A program made the translations under genes and the position numbers. A DNA stretch of 38,307 nucleotides, from NCBI GenBank assembly GCA_913061325.1, contig CAJXUU010000011.1, positions 1-38,307 on the forward strand, given 5' to 3'. Below the pieces are notes generated by a model. The model searched no databases. It saw nothing but the letters and a program-made list of their open reading frames with translations, and was not told where the DNA came from. This document shows positions 19,101 to 26,879 of the stretch, piece after piece; the stretch's first letter is position 1; every line of letters begins with the position of its first letter. The stretch comes from an uncultured Saprospirales bacterium. Its GTDB lineage: Bacteria > Bacteroidota > Bacteroidia > Chitinophagales > Saprospiraceae.

Positions 19101-19282
19101 GTAGCTGGGGTAAACCTGGGGCCAACTCCGATAATGTAGTAAAAGTAGCGAAACGAGAAGTGAAAACCACAGTTGATGCAGTAAATAATTTCTTAGAGAA
19201 TAATTGGAAGCCTTATGAAGCAAGGATAAAAGAGATACAGTTGAAAATATTCGAAGATATGGATAAGGTGAAGATAGACTAA
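16151..19282 (+). CDS. Exported BNR/sortilin-like beta-propeller protein
   Basis: A 1043-residue exported protein with a signal peptide (residues 1-21, cleavage after SSINGQ). About ten Asp-box (BNR) motifs of the S/T-x-D-G-G-x-x-W type run along residues 60-700. Examples are TIDGGKTWRL, TTDGGKTWKK, TYDGGDTWKK, SRDRGESWRF, TIDGGSSWTN and SLDKGKNWKH. These indicate one or two VPS10/sortilin-type beta-propellers. The C-terminal 300 residues contain an FnIII-like stretch (REVYP-type strands, PGEYKVIVKKGD) and a charged helical region that could be a coiled coil. No T9SS sorting domain and no glycosidase catalytic pair are recognised. Homologues are often annotated glycosyl hydrolase, but that is not supported by anything visible. 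It ends at a strong terminator. Confidence 0.88.
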   Translation: MKLTRLITLFLSLVLISSINGQIDLDQWKELNFRNLGPAGMSGRITAIDVDLSDTDRIFAGSASGGVWFSENGGISWEPIFDDQPVLSIGSIKINQNNPAEIWVGTGEGNPRNSLNTGAGIYKTIDGGKTWRLMGLEKTKVVHRIIIDKDNPNTVYAGAMGSPWGPNIERGVFKTTDGGKTWKKILYTNDKTGVADMVVDPTNPNKLIVAMYEHIRHPWDYFSGGKGSGLHITYDGGDTWKKLTDKEGLPKGDLGRMGIAIAPSMPNIIYALIEAKENGLYKSTDGGEKWSLVSKKNIGNRPFYYSEIYVDPQNENRIYNLWSYVSLSEDGGKTFKTIMDYGNGVHPDHHAFWIDPNDPTYLINGNDGGMNISRDRGESWRFVHNIPVGQFYHVNIDNDWPYNVYGGMQDNGSWIGPSMVMKRGGIRNYDFQELYFGDGFDVVPYPDDSRYGWAMSQGGNVGFYDRETGLVKFVKPAHPEGETLRYNWNAAIAQDPNNPCGMYFGSQYLHYTDDCGESWTIKSEDLTTNDTSRQHADKSGGLTIDATQAENFTTILAIAPSPVDEKVIWVGTDDGNLQLTIDGGSSWTNLNKKLKGVPKTAWIPQIIVSEKNAGEAFVVVNNYRQNDYSAYAFHTTDYGNNFTRIADDRQIKGFVVSIVQDPVEPNLLFLGTDAGLYMSLDKGKNWKHMNEGFPSVQVSDLKIHPREHDLVIGTFGRALWILDDIRPLRKLATEGKGILNRDLMLFDSPVAYHGSMRSYDGIRFNAQGEFIGDNKSVNYAKINVWTKPGEELDKEEEVMVYVKNTKGDTIRTIKRKIKGGYDQIRWSIDEDGVRYPSRKEVKKDADKPGGVDVMPGEYKVIVKKGDHLDSTMISVKMDPRSEMGITDMEANVKAQKDFEKTVIAASEAFDRITKAKKTVKKVKGLMENQDKEIKTEVDSLSKLITTELDSLSKLYMMPEGLKGIQRTPGLLNGKLYRASASIRGSWGKPGANSDNVVKVAKREVKTTVDAVNNFLENNWKPYEARIKEIQLKIFEDMDKVKID

Positions 19283-19317
19283 TGATTCTATCCTTAATGT
19301 GACTTTAATAGTTTTTG

Positions 19318-19348
19318 AAGGCTTCAGCTTAATTGTTGAAGCCTTTTT
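19318..19348 (+). terminator. Rho-independent terminator after the BNR gene
   Basis: Stem GGCTTCA (19320-19326) pairs with TGAAGCC (19337-19343), extended by AA/TT, and is followed by a run of five T. It lies 36 bases past the stop codon at 19282. Confidence 0.88.
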
Positions 19349-19362
19349 AATTTTGATTACCG

Positions 19363-20667
19363 CTATTTCATTTCCAGGCCATACTTTTTATAATATACCC
19401 ATTGGAAAACAGCTCTAGCGATTAGAAACAAAGAAAGTGCTATCCAAACATTCGATCCATTACTTGTTTCAGGAATCATATAAAACGACACTAGGTAAAC
19501 TATAAGCGCCATAACCATTGCATTTCTCATGCTTGTAGTAGCTGTAAGACCAACGAAAATGCCATCCCATATATAGCTTGCAAATCCAATAATTGGGAAA
19601 ATAGACATGAAAAATAATAATTCCTTGCCTACTGCTAATAGTGATGGGTCATCACTGAATAATCCAAATAGCTCAATGCCAAAGATGTAGTAGATTGCTG
19701 CATATAAGAAGCTTACCATTCCTCCCCATAAAAAAGATTGACCAATAACCATCTTGACCTCTTTAGGTTTACCTGCGCCGATATATTTTCCTACTAGACT
19801 TTCAGTAGCATAAGCAAAACCATCGATTCCGTAGCTCATCCAATTTACAAATTGCATCAAAACTACATTAACTGCAAGCACAACATCTCCAAGTTTAGAT
19901 GATTGTCGATAGAAGAATCCGAATGAAAATGTAAGGCATAATGTTCTAAGGAAGATATCAAAATTTACTTTTAGAAATCTTTGATACTCTGAAAGAACTG
20001 ATAATCTTTTAACTAATGACCAATTGATATAAGATTGGTACTTCTTTAAAATTAGTGCTAAACCAATAATCAGTCCTGTATATTGAGCGATGACTGTTCC
20101 AAGTGCTACTCCACGTACATCCAAACCTGCAATTTTGACTAGATAGAAACTTGTTATAATGTTAACTACATTTATTATTATGGTCAGAATTAGAGGATAG
20201 ATAGCATTTTGCATACCGAATAACCAGCCCATGATTACCATCAGCATCAATGCAGCGGGAGCGGCCCAAATTCTTATTTTAAAGTATTCTAGGATAAGAG
20301 GATCATTTTCGGCACTTACTACAAGTGCTGACTTTGCTAATTCGTAAATAGGAGATTGTAGTATTAATAAGATTATTGCCAATAATATAGATAGGACTCC
20401 TGCTCTCAAAAGGGATAACCACACTTCATCTTTATTATTAGCGCCATATTTTTGAGCGGTCATGCCTGTTGTACCCATTCTAAGGAATCCGAAATTCCAA
20501 TAGATAACATTAAAGAGAAATGATCCAAGACCAACCGATGCCAAATGCAAACTAGATAATCCTCCCATCAAAATTGTATCAACAGTTGATAACAAAGGCA
20601 CTGAAATATTACTCAAAATATTGGGTATAGAAAGCTTTATGATTTCTTTATTAATCTGTTTTTTCAT
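19363..20667 (-). CDS. MATE family efflux transporter (DinF-like)
   Basis: A 434-residue integral membrane protein with about 12 hydrophobic segments in two bundles. It matches the DinF-type branch of the multidrug and toxic compound extrusion family, which exports organic cations or drugs using Na+ or H+ gradients. The opening KEIIKLSIPNILSNISVPLLSTVDTILMG is typical of the first helix (only the P-x-I-x(n)-D-T spacing is diagnostic). The second half repeats with WMSYGIDGFAYATESLVG. The frame can be extended to a TTG at 20676, but the ATG at 20667 begins MKKQINKEII and is preferred. It is divergent from a small membrane protein, with a perfect dyad (20744-20762) between them. The substrate cannot be told from sequence. 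Confidence 0.92.
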   Translation of the reverse strand: MKKQINKEIIKLSIPNILSNISVPLLSTVDTILMGGLSSLHLASVGLGSFLFNVIYWNFGFLRMGTTGMTAQKYGANNKDEVWLSLLRAGVLSILLAIILLILQSPIYELAKSALVVSAENDPLILEYFKIRIWAAPAALMLMVIMGWLFGMQNAIYPLILTIIINVVNIITSFYLVKIAGLDVRGVALGTVIAQYTGLIIGLALILKKYQSYINWSLVKRLSVLSEYQRFLKVNFDIFLRTLCLTFSFGFFYRQSSKLGDVVLAVNVVLMQFVNWMSYGIDGFAYATESLVGKYIGAGKPKEVKMVIGQSFLWGGMVSFLYAAIYYIFGIELFGLFSDDPSLLAVGKELLFFMSIFPIIGFASYIWDGIFVGLTATTSMRNAMVMALIVYLVSFYMIPETSNGSNVWIALSLFLIARAVFQWVYYKKYGLEMK

Positions 20668-20743
20668 TGGGGGCAAGATATGTAGATTTTCTTGTTGAAT
20701 TGTTCAAATAATTGATGGATCTTAACAGTAAATTGATCAAATG

Positions 20744-20762
20744 ATACGAATACAATTCGTAT
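20744..20762. promoter_or_regulatory. Perfect dyad, candidate operator
   Basis: ATACGAAT, three bases, ATTCGTAT: a 19-bp perfect inverted repeat in the divergent region between the MATE gene and the EF-hand membrane protein, 24 bp upstream of the -7 element of the latter. The size suits a dimeric repressor such as TetR or MarR, but no regulator gene is nearby. Confidence 0.45.
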
Positions 20763-20785
20763 GCCTATTTTTCATTAATGCTAGC

Positions 20786-20793
20786 TATTTTTG
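20786..20793 (+). promoter_or_regulatory. -7 element for the EF-hand membrane protein
   Basis: TATTTTTG is an exact TAnnTTTG match ending 21 bases before the ATG at 20815. No clear -33 TTG at the usual spacing. Confidence 0.5.
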
Positions 20794-20814
20794 AATTGAT
20801 AAAATTATAAAACT

Positions 20815-21219
20815 ATGATAGCTCACTATTTGGATCCTATAATTATTGGTCTCTTTGTTTTAGGGTTATTGATTTGGTTTAGGAATCCAATAACAAGTAA
20901 AGCAGGAAATTTATGGTGGATACATATTGTAGGATTTGTAGCCATATATATTACGATAGTTTGGGTAGTTTTTTGTGGTGAGCTGATACTAAACAACAGA
21001 TTACAAGAGTTTGATCTGAATAATGATGGAATATTTACAAGTGATGAGCAAACAGTTGAACAGACGGATACAATGGAAAGAGTAGCGAATGATACAACTA
21101 GAAAATTTGTTATTTATACTGGTCTAGTATACTCAGCAATTATAACAATTGCACTTTTTTTATTTTATTTATTTAGAATTCACGTTTGGGCAAAGTATAT
21201 AAAGAAGACAAATGGATAA
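20815..21219 (+). CDS. Small membrane protein with an EF-hand loop
   Basis: A 134-residue protein of unknown function. Three hydrophobic segments lie at about residues 8-22, 36-58 and 103-124. Between the second and third is a well-formed EF-hand calcium loop, D67-L-N69-N-D71-G-I-F-T-S-D-E78, with acidic or oxygen ligands at positions 1, 3, 5 and 12. If the second segment crosses inward to outward, the loop faces the periplasm, where calcium is available; topology is inferred. It is alone between the MATE gene (divergent) and the PASTA gene (same direction, 76 bp to the chosen start) and has its own -7 element. Confidence 0.75.
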   Translation: MIAHYLDPIIIGLFVLGLLIWFRNPITSKAGNLWWIHIVGFVAIYITIVWVVFCGELILNNRLQEFDLNNDGIFTSDEQTVEQTDTMERVANDTTRKFVIYTGLVYSAIITIALFLFYLFRIHVWAKYIKKTNG

Positions 21220-21295
21220 CACATAACATATATTTAAAATGTGTTACTTTCGCAATTAACAAATGTCTTATGGTCGAGACAAACAATTTGATACT

Positions 21296-22105
21296 ATGAA
21301 AGATTTTTTAAAGTTTTTAATTAGCAAGCCATTTCTTAAACAACTATTATATGTTATTATTTTTCTAACGGTAGTGTTGATGCTTGTCTTATTATGGTTG
21401 AGGGTTTACACAAATCATGGACAAAAACTAGAGTTACCTAATTATATAAATCAAGAGATTGAAGATGCTAGAAAGGATGCTGATGATAAGACTTTTGAGA
21501 TAATAATTACTGATTCAATCCATAAAGTTGGAAAACCTGGGGGACTAATAATAGACCAGAACCCTACACCTGGATCTATGGTCAAAGAAAAGAGAAAGAT
21601 ATATGTGAACGTTACTAAGTTTTCACCTGATCAGATCAAAGTTGCTGATTTACCGGTATTATATGGAAGTGAATATGATCAAAAAAGGACTGAATTGAAA
21701 TATCTAGATATCACTTCTAAAATAAAATCTGAAAAATTTGATAGAGGAGAACCTAATCACATTTTGGAGGTTTGGTATAGAGGGAATCTGATTATCAATG
21801 ATAAAATTTTGAAATCGGAATTGAAAATAGATAAAGGAGGGGAATTAGAATTTGTAATAAGTAAACCTGAAGGCGGAAGAGATTTTATTCCAAATCTTGT
21901 TTGTCAAGAATTTATTGCTGCGGAATCTAAATGTATGCTTTCAAAATTTCAAATTGGAAGAGTAACAGAAATGGGAGAAATTACAGATAGGAATACAGCC
22001 TTTGTGGTCTCTCAACAGCCTCCTTTTGATGGTAGCAGTATGATAAGTCATAATTCAGCAATAGCCGTCACAATAATGCAGGAGAGACCTGATGATTGTA
22101 AATAA
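21296..22105 (+). CDS. PASTA-domain membrane protein
   Basis: A 269-residue protein with one N-terminal transmembrane helix (about residues 12-34: PFLKQLLYVIIF then a Leu/Val-rich core) and an extracytoplasmic part with two to three PASTA repeats. Clear repeat hallmarks are GLIIDQNPTPGSMVKEKRKI and AFVVSQQPPFDGSSMI, the usual x-V-x-x-Q-x-P-x-x-G pattern. PASTA domains bind peptidoglycan or beta-lactams in other proteins; here there is no kinase or transpeptidase domain, as usual for the Bacteroidota form. An upstream ATG at 21263 would add 11 residues. The internal ATG at 21296 gives a start (MKDFLKFLISKPF) that fits homologues better. A -7-like TTACTTTC lies at 21244-21251. The rhodanese gene follows after 27 bases. 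Confidence 0.85.
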   Translation: MKDFLKFLISKPFLKQLLYVIIFLTVVLMLVLLWLRVYTNHGQKLELPNYINQEIEDARKDADDKTFEIIITDSIHKVGKPGGLIIDQNPTPGSMVKEKRKIYVNVTKFSPDQIKVADLPVLYGSEYDQKRTELKYLDITSKIKSEKFDRGEPNHILEVWYRGNLIINDKILKSELKIDKGGELEFVISKPEGGRDFIPNLVCQEFIAAESKCMLSKFQIGRVTEMGEITDRNTAFVVSQQPPFDGSSMISHNSAIAVTIMQERPDDCK

Positions 22106-22132
22106 GATTTATGAATACACAATAAGAAGATA

Positions 22133-22435
22133 ATGACAGATATAACAACTGAAGAACTCAAAATAAAACTTGATAACAAAGAAGAATTTGTATTTATCGA
22201 TGTAAGAGAGCCATTTGAATATGAAGAGTTTAACCTTGGGGCACAGTTGATTCCATTAGGTGCAATTCCTGGAGTGTTAAATGATTTAGAGCAACATAAG
22301 GATAAAGAAATAGTTATCCACTGTAGATCAGGAGCACGAAGTGGAAACGCAAAACAATTTTTAATGGAACTAGGATATAAGAACGTAAGAAATCTCTTGG
22401 GTGGTGTTGTAAGATGGCAGCAACTATATAGCTAA
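22133..22435 (+). CDS. Rhodanese-like domain protein
   Basis: A 100-residue single rhodanese domain. The opening ITTEELKIKLDNKEEF and VFIDVREPFEYEE are standard. The active-site loop is HCRSGARSGNA with the catalytic Cys, and the end has NLLGGVVRWQQ. Such proteins carry sulfur as a persulfide in the cytoplasm, with partners that are usually unknown. It follows the PASTA gene closely, so may be co-transcribed, and converges with the ACC deaminase-like gene with only 9 bp between stops. Confidence 0.93.
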   Translation: MTDITTEELKIKLDNKEEFVFIDVREPFEYEEFNLGAQLIPLGAIPGVLNDLEQHKDKEIVIHCRSGARSGNAKQFLMELGYKNVRNLLGGVVRWQQLYS

Positions 22436-22444
22436 TTAGACGTT

Positions 22445-23374
22445 CTAGATATCTATTTTTGGCCATTGCTTTTTCTCTGCCAAATAGTTGTAAGCATCAA
22501 TTCCCTGCAAACCGCCAGTATGTATCCATAAATAAGAATGCTTATTGTTGACTTTACCACGGTCGGCCATATCGCTAAAACCAGATAATAATTTTCCATT
22601 ATAGATTGGATCTATTGAAATATGAGTTTGTGCTTTAAAATCATTTATAAAACTTATTAATTTAGATGATGTTTTACCATATCCTCCAAAATGATAACTA
22701 CTAATGAACTTTAGTTGAGAATGTTTACTTGGATCTGTTTTACTAAGAATTTCATTCTGGAGATGATCACTTTTTAAACTTGAGAAAACCCATAACTCTT
22801 TACCTGAAATCAGGTTTTGTAGTATTCCAGTAGCTGTAGATCCTGTTCCAGCTGAGACCATTATTATATTGTAGTAGGAATTATTTATCTCATTTGATAA
22901 TTCGTGCAATCCTTTTTTAGCTAAATCATTTGAACCTCCTTCAGGGATAAGAATGTAATTTGAATATTCTGATAGAATGGCTTTTATCGATTCACCGTTT
23001 TCTTTTTCTCTATAGCTCGTTCGATCCACGAACCGTAGTTCCATACCACACTTTTTGGCAAACTTAGTTGTAGGATTATTTTTGTCATAGTCACCTCTAA
23101 TAATACCTACTGACTTCAATCCTAGTTTTTGACAAGCTGCAGCAGTAGAATAAATATGGTTAGAAAACGCTCCTCCAAAAGTGACAATTGTATCTACACC
23201 ATTGGACAAAGCATCTTTAAGATTATATTTTAGTTTTCGCCATTTATTACCAGAAATAGTTGGATGTAAAAGGTCTTCTCGCTTCACCGAAAGAGATACT
23301 CTTAATCGATCTAAAAGTACAGTATTTATTTTACTTATTGGACTATAAGTATTAGTGTCAAAAATATCTTTCAC
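22445..23374 (-). CDS. ACC deaminase/D-cysteine desulfhydrase family PLP enzyme
   Basis: A 309-residue fold-type II PLP enzyme. The PLP lysine is in SGNKWRKLKYNL, preceded by SVKREDLLHP. FGGAFSNHIYSTAAA supplies the Asn/Ser that contacts the cofactor, and SAGTGSTATGIL is the phosphate-binding loop. Family members either open 1-aminocyclopropane-1-carboxylate or, more often in bacteria, degrade D-cysteine to pyruvate, sulfide and ammonia. Bacteroidota members are mostly uncharacterised, so the substrate is left open. A second PLP enzyme and sulfur-related genes are in the window, but not in the same transcription unit. 45 bp separate it from the RNase G stop on the same strand. Confidence 0.87.
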   Translation of the reverse strand: MKDIFDTNTYSPISKINTVLLDRLRVSLSVKREDLLHPTISGNKWRKLKYNLKDALSNGVDTIVTFGGAFSNHIYSTAAACQKLGLKSVGIIRGDYDKNNPTTKFAKKCGMELRFVDRTSYREKENGESIKAILSEYSNYILIPEGGSNDLAKKGLHELSNEINNSYYNIIMVSAGTGSTATGILQNLISGKELWVFSSLKSDHLQNEILSKTDPSKHSQLKFISSYHFGGYGKTSSKLISFINDFKAQTHISIDPIYNGKLLSGFSDMADRGKVNNKHSYLWIHTGGLQGIDAYNYLAEKKQWPKIDI

Positions 23375-23419
23375 AACTATAGATTAATTTCAAATTAATA
23401 TTCGAAATTCTAAACAGAC

Positions 23420-25012
23420 CTAATCCATTCGTAATTCATCATCCATATTATCGAAAAACTTGTACTCAAGCATTTGAAAATCATTATTTCTCTTGATAGT
23501 GATCCATGTCTTGAATTCTCGGTACCATTTCACTTGTTCAGATATTATACCCTTGGTGAGATAAGAATAAATGAATGGGTGAACTACTAGCTTCAGTTTT
23601 GATTTTGGCCTACCAGAAAGAATATGATTAATATCTCTTTTTATATCATCAATGATAAGTACAGAAGCTTTTGCCTTGCCTGATCCAAGACAAGTTGGAC
23701 AAGTTTCCGAAGTATCAATTTTTACTTCCTCTCGTACTCTTTGACGAGTAATAGCCATAAGGCCAAATTTACTCAAGGGCAATATCGTATGCTGTGCACG
23801 ATCATTCCTCATGAAGTCTTTCATCTTATTGAAAAGAGAAATTTTATGATCGGTATTCTTCATATCAATGAAGTCAATGATAATAATACCACCAATATCC
23901 CTCAATCTTACTTGTCTTGCTACTTCTTCTGCAGCTTCTAGATTCACAGATAATGAAGCGTCTTCTTGAGATCTTTTGTTCGCTTTTGGTCCACTATTCA
24001 CATCGATGACGTGCATTGCTTCTGTATGCTCTATCACTAAGTAAGCACCACTGTGCATTGTATAGGTCTTACCAAAAGAAGATTTGATCTGATTGGTTAC
24101 TCCAAAAGCATCAAATATTGGTCTCGAACCTGTATGGTGCTGAATGATATTAACTTTTTCAGAACCAATCGATTTAAGATATTCACGGCTATTATTGTAT
24201 AGATCTTTGTCATTGACAACTACTTTGTTGAAGTTGGCAGATAAGACGTCTCTTAGTATGCTAGATGTCTTATCTATTTCACTCAATAGTTTTCTTGGAC
24301 TATTGGCTACCTTTAGTTCATCATAAATTTCTTTCCATTTATCAGCCAGTCCTCTGATTTCTGAATGTAAATCAGCTACCATCTTACCTTCTGCGGCAGT
24401 ACGTACGACTACTCCAAAATCTTTAGGCTTGATGCTTTCGACTAAGACTTTTAATCTTTGTCTCTCAGCATTATTTCCGATTTTCTTTGATATCGATACT
24501 ACATTGTTGAATGGCGTCAATACAACGTATCTACCGGGAATTGTGATTTCACAACTAAGTCTTGGACCTTTTGTAGAAATAGGTTCTTTTAAAACCTGCA
24601 CAAGTACATAATCATTTTTGGAAAATACTTGATCTATTTTTCCATTCTTGGGGTTGTCAGCTAATTTCTCAAATTTTTCAAGGAGGTGACTATTTAGGCT
24701 TTTGCCCATCACTTCTTTAGTATACTTTTTGAGAGACAGGATCTGAGGTCCAAGGTCTGTGTAATGTAGAAATGCATCTTTACGGTGACCAAGGTCAACA
24801 AATGCAGCATTGAGACTTGGTCTCATTTTTTTTACGTTACCTAGAAATATATCTCCTACGGTAAAGTTACTGTTAGTCTTTTCATGATGAATCTCCACCA
24901 AACGACTATTCTCCATCAACGCGATTTCTACTTCGGTTGGGGAAGAATTTACTATTAATTCTTTATCCACTTTATTAGGATTTAGTGGACAGTCAGTATA
25001 ATATAATCTCAT
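23420..25012 (-). CDS. rng: Ribonuclease E/G family endoribonuclease
   Basis: A 530-residue RNase G-type enzyme that cleaves single-stranded RNA in mRNA decay and rRNA maturation. An S1 domain lies near residues 45-130 (VGDIFLGNVKKMRPSL, AAFVDLGHRKDAFLH). The RNase H-like and DNase I-like parts follow. Catalytic Mg-binding aspartates are D337 in HVIDVNSG and in IIIIDFIDM (380-383). The zinc-link Cys pair is CPTC (438-441). There is no long C-terminal degradosome scaffold, so it is G-like in size. It starts with ATG at 25012. In this phylum the gene usually lies downstream of an HU-family gene on the same strand, as here. Confidence 0.95.
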   Translation of the reverse strand: MRLYYTDCPLNPNKVDKELIVNSSPTEVEIALMENSRLVEIHHEKTNSNFTVGDIFLGNVKKMRPSLNAAFVDLGHRKDAFLHYTDLGPQILSLKKYTKEVMGKSLNSHLLEKFEKLADNPKNGKIDQVFSKNDYVLVQVLKEPISTKGPRLSCEITIPGRYVVLTPFNNVVSISKKIGNNAERQRLKVLVESIKPKDFGVVVRTAAEGKMVADLHSEIRGLADKWKEIYDELKVANSPRKLLSEIDKTSSILRDVLSANFNKVVVNDKDLYNNSREYLKSIGSEKVNIIQHHTGSRPIFDAFGVTNQIKSSFGKTYTMHSGAYLVIEHTEAMHVIDVNSGPKANKRSQEDASLSVNLEAAEEVARQVRLRDIGGIIIIDFIDMKNTDHKISLFNKMKDFMRNDRAQHTILPLSKFGLMAITRQRVREEVKIDTSETCPTCLGSGKAKASVLIIDDIKRDINHILSGRPKSKLKLVVHPFIYSYLTKGIISEQVKWYREFKTWITIKRNNDFQMLEYKFFDNMDDELRMD

Positions 25013-25511
25013 TATATAAAATACGCGAAAAGATGATAACCTACCCTCTACTAAGGGGCTAATTGTTATGTATCAATATCGATCAATATATAGTGGCTTA
25101 GAAAGTGGAAAATATCCAAAAAGTGAGGAATATATATAAAAACTATAAAAGTGAAATTAACTATAAGAAACTAGTTTTATTTGGTTTGATCTACTTCTAG
25201 TTTCAAGTCGAGTTGTCATTATTCTACATCCGTACTCATAAGTCGAATGTTTTAATTGTGGTCTTCTCCATCTATGGGAAGTCTAATTTAAGAATTTTGA
25301 CTGGATTTCTTTTTGTCCGATTTTATTTTTTGATACATCTCTGTATCTATCAGACATATAATTTATCTTAAAAATTATATTAAATAGGGTTGCTCAATAC
25401 ATTTGAGCCTAAATAAAAATCACTTTTCTTTCTTCTAAGCTACTTGATATAATGAAAAGTGCTTGATGGTATATTTATGATACCATCAAGCATTATAGAC
25501 TGTCTATATTA
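25013..25511. other. AT-rich intergenic region upstream of RNase G
   Basis: About 500 bases without a convincing coding region on either strand. It must hold the RNase G promoter, which I could not locate. Its right part contains the perfect 12-bp hairpin at 25461-25491. I see no tRNA, riboswitch or repeat. Confidence 0.6.
25461..25491 (-). terminator. Hairpin terminator after the COX24-like gene
   Basis: Stem GCTTGATGGTAT (25461-25472) with ATACCATCAAGC (25480-25491), a perfect 12-bp stem with a 7-base loop. Read leftward it is followed by ACTTTTCATT, a short T-tract. It would end the leftward HU/TPR/COX24-like transcript before RNase G. Confidence 0.65.
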
Positions 25512-25607
25512 TTATCTTTTCTTTGTCTTATGTCTGTTTTTTCTAAGTCTCTTCTTTCTCTTGTGAGTTGAGATCTTATGTCTTTTTCTCTTCTTACCGC
25601 ACGGCAT
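25512..25607 (-). CDS. AURKAIP1/COX24 (mS38-like) small basic protein, 31 aa
   Basis: A 31-codon gene starting with ATG at 25607 and ending at TAA 25514-25512. The product starts MPCGKKRKRHKISTHKRKK and is nearly all Lys, Arg and His. It matches the AURKAIP1/COX24-domain peptides of Bacteroidota, which resemble the mitochondrial small-subunit protein mS38 and are thought to be ribosome-associated. It lies between a TPR gene (25-bp gap, same strand) and RNase G, a typical setting for it. It is often missed by gene callers because of its size. The ribosomal role is family knowledge, not visible in the sequence. Confidence 0.85.
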   Translation of the reverse strand: MPCGKKRKRHKISTHKRKKRLRKNRHKTKKR

Positions 25608-25632
25608 AATCTACAGTTTTAAGTTTATTAAT

Positions 25633-26415
25633 TTATTTCTTACACTTATCTTGAAACTCCTTAGCCTTTGATTCATTCCCCGCTTGCGCATAGGCTTGAG
25701 CTATAAGACATATTGAGTTGTTATTTTCTGGTTCTAAGCCTAATGCTTTCTCCAATCTTTGGATTGCTTTCACGGTCTGATTTGTTCTCAAAGCCAATCT
25801 AGCAAGTTGATTCATTACCTGAACGTTATCAGGATTGTTTTCGTTCAACTTGAGCAACATTTGAATTCCCTGCATTGGGCTCGTATCTGGATTGTCTACA
25901 TATATCAAAGCAAGATTGATCTTATCATTGATATTGTTTTCAGACAAGCTGATAGCATTTTCAAATGCCTTTACTGCTCTTCCTTTTGCAAAAAGAACTT
26001 CCTTCTCTTCACTACTGCTCTTCATACCTATTTGATATGTAGTTCCAGCTATCGACCAAGCATCCTTGGTGTTTTGAATTTTCGCTATCTCTTCAGCAAA
26101 ATATCCGGATACAATAGGTACTCCAAATTCGTACCATTTTGATGCCATACTTTTCGCTCTTTCGATTTTATCATTATCCGATTCGGCATCATGATATTCC
26201 GTCTGTAGCGCTTCGATGATATTCAATTGATCTTTTGACAAAGCCTTTTTTGAACTTGTCACGATATTTTGAATACCTGTGGCTTCTATATTATTTGCTC
26301 GAGACATTCCTGCCGCTTTCTGTTCTTTTGGGATGGTACTCATTCCAAAATATATAAAACAGAATAAAGCGATTGAAGCTACAACAAGAATTGACTGTGA
26401 TTTACTTATTTTCAT
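25633..26415 (-). CDS. Membrane-anchored TPR protein
   Basis: A 260-residue protein with a short N-terminal membrane anchor (MKISKSQSILVVASIALFCF) and a soluble periplasm-facing part. The second half contains tetratricopeptide repeats; recognisable units are AKGRAVKAFENAISL, VMNQLARLALRTNQTVKAIQ and SICLIAQAYAQAGNESKAK. The function is probably protein-protein interaction, and the partner is unknown. The frame could begin at a TTG at 26421, but the ATG at 26415 is preferred. It lies between the HU-like gene (48 bp upstream) and the COX24-like gene (25 bp downstream) on the same strand. Confidence 0.85.
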   Translation of the reverse strand: MKISKSQSILVVASIALFCFIYFGMSTIPKEQKAAGMSRANNIEATGIQNIVTSSKKALSKDQLNIIEALQTEYHDAESDNDKIERAKSMASKWYEFGVPIVSGYFAEEIAKIQNTKDAWSIAGTTYQIGMKSSSEEKEVLFAKGRAVKAFENAISLSENNINDKINLALIYVDNPDTSPMQGIQMLLKLNENNPDNVQVMNQLARLALRTNQTVKAIQRLEKALGLEPENNNSICLIAQAYAQAGNESKAKEFQDKCKK

Positions 26416-26463
26416 TGTCAACGATTTTTGTTATTGCTTTAAGATTACCTTAAAAAAGTAAAT

Positions 26464-26772
26464 TTACTTATCTGATTCAGAAGGTAACTCTTTTACATTT
26501 TCCTTTACTTGCTCAACGAATACTTTCGCTGGTTTGAATGAAGGAATAAAGTGTTCTGGAATTTCGATGGCTTCGTTTTTCTTGATATGTCTACCAATTT
26601 TCTTCGCTCTTTTCTTGATTACGAATGAACCGAATCCTCGAATATAAACATTCTCACCTCCTGCAAGAGAGTTTTTTACTTCTTTAAAAAACATTTCCAA
26701 AGTTACTAAGACGTCAACCTTAGGTACTCCAGTTTTTTCTGATATCGTTGCTACTAAATCTGCTTTTCTCAT
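26464..26772 (-). CDS. HU/IHF-family DNA-binding protein, extended form
   Basis: A 102-residue member of the HU/IHF DNA-bending family. The N-terminal helices (MRKADLVATISEKTGVPK) and the beta-arm region (IRGFGSFVIKKRAKKIGRH) are typical. The core arm motif is K-R-A-K-K-I-G-R rather than the K-R-x-x-R-x-G-R-N-P of canonical HU, and the protein has about 12 extra C-terminal residues ending in an acidic tail (ELPSESDK). It is therefore closer to the IHF-like Bacteroidota paralogue that accompanies the TPR gene and RNase G. A second, canonical HU gene is at 34944. Confidence 0.93.
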   Translation of the reverse strand: MRKADLVATISEKTGVPKVDVLVTLEMFFKEVKNSLAGGENVYIRGFGSFVIKKRAKKIGRHIKKNEAIEIPEHFIPSFKPAKVFVEQVKENVKELPSESDK

Positions 26773-26848
26773 TAATACTTTGGTTTTTAATTAGTTATGA
26801 CCAAATTTTTGCTTCTTTTTCTAAAGCGAGGCAAATTTCGCAATAAAA

Positions 26849-26879
26849 GTGAATAATGGAAATTATTCACCACTTTTTT
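26849..26879 (+). terminator. Terminator-like hairpin upstream of the HU-like gene
   Basis: Stem GTGAATAAT (26849-26857) and ATTATTCAC (26862-26870), loop GGAA, then CACTTTTTTG. The T-run lies on the rightward side, yet no rightward gene precedes it. It may block antisense transcription over the HU-like gene, or act as a leader structure of the leftward transcript. Confidence 0.4.
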
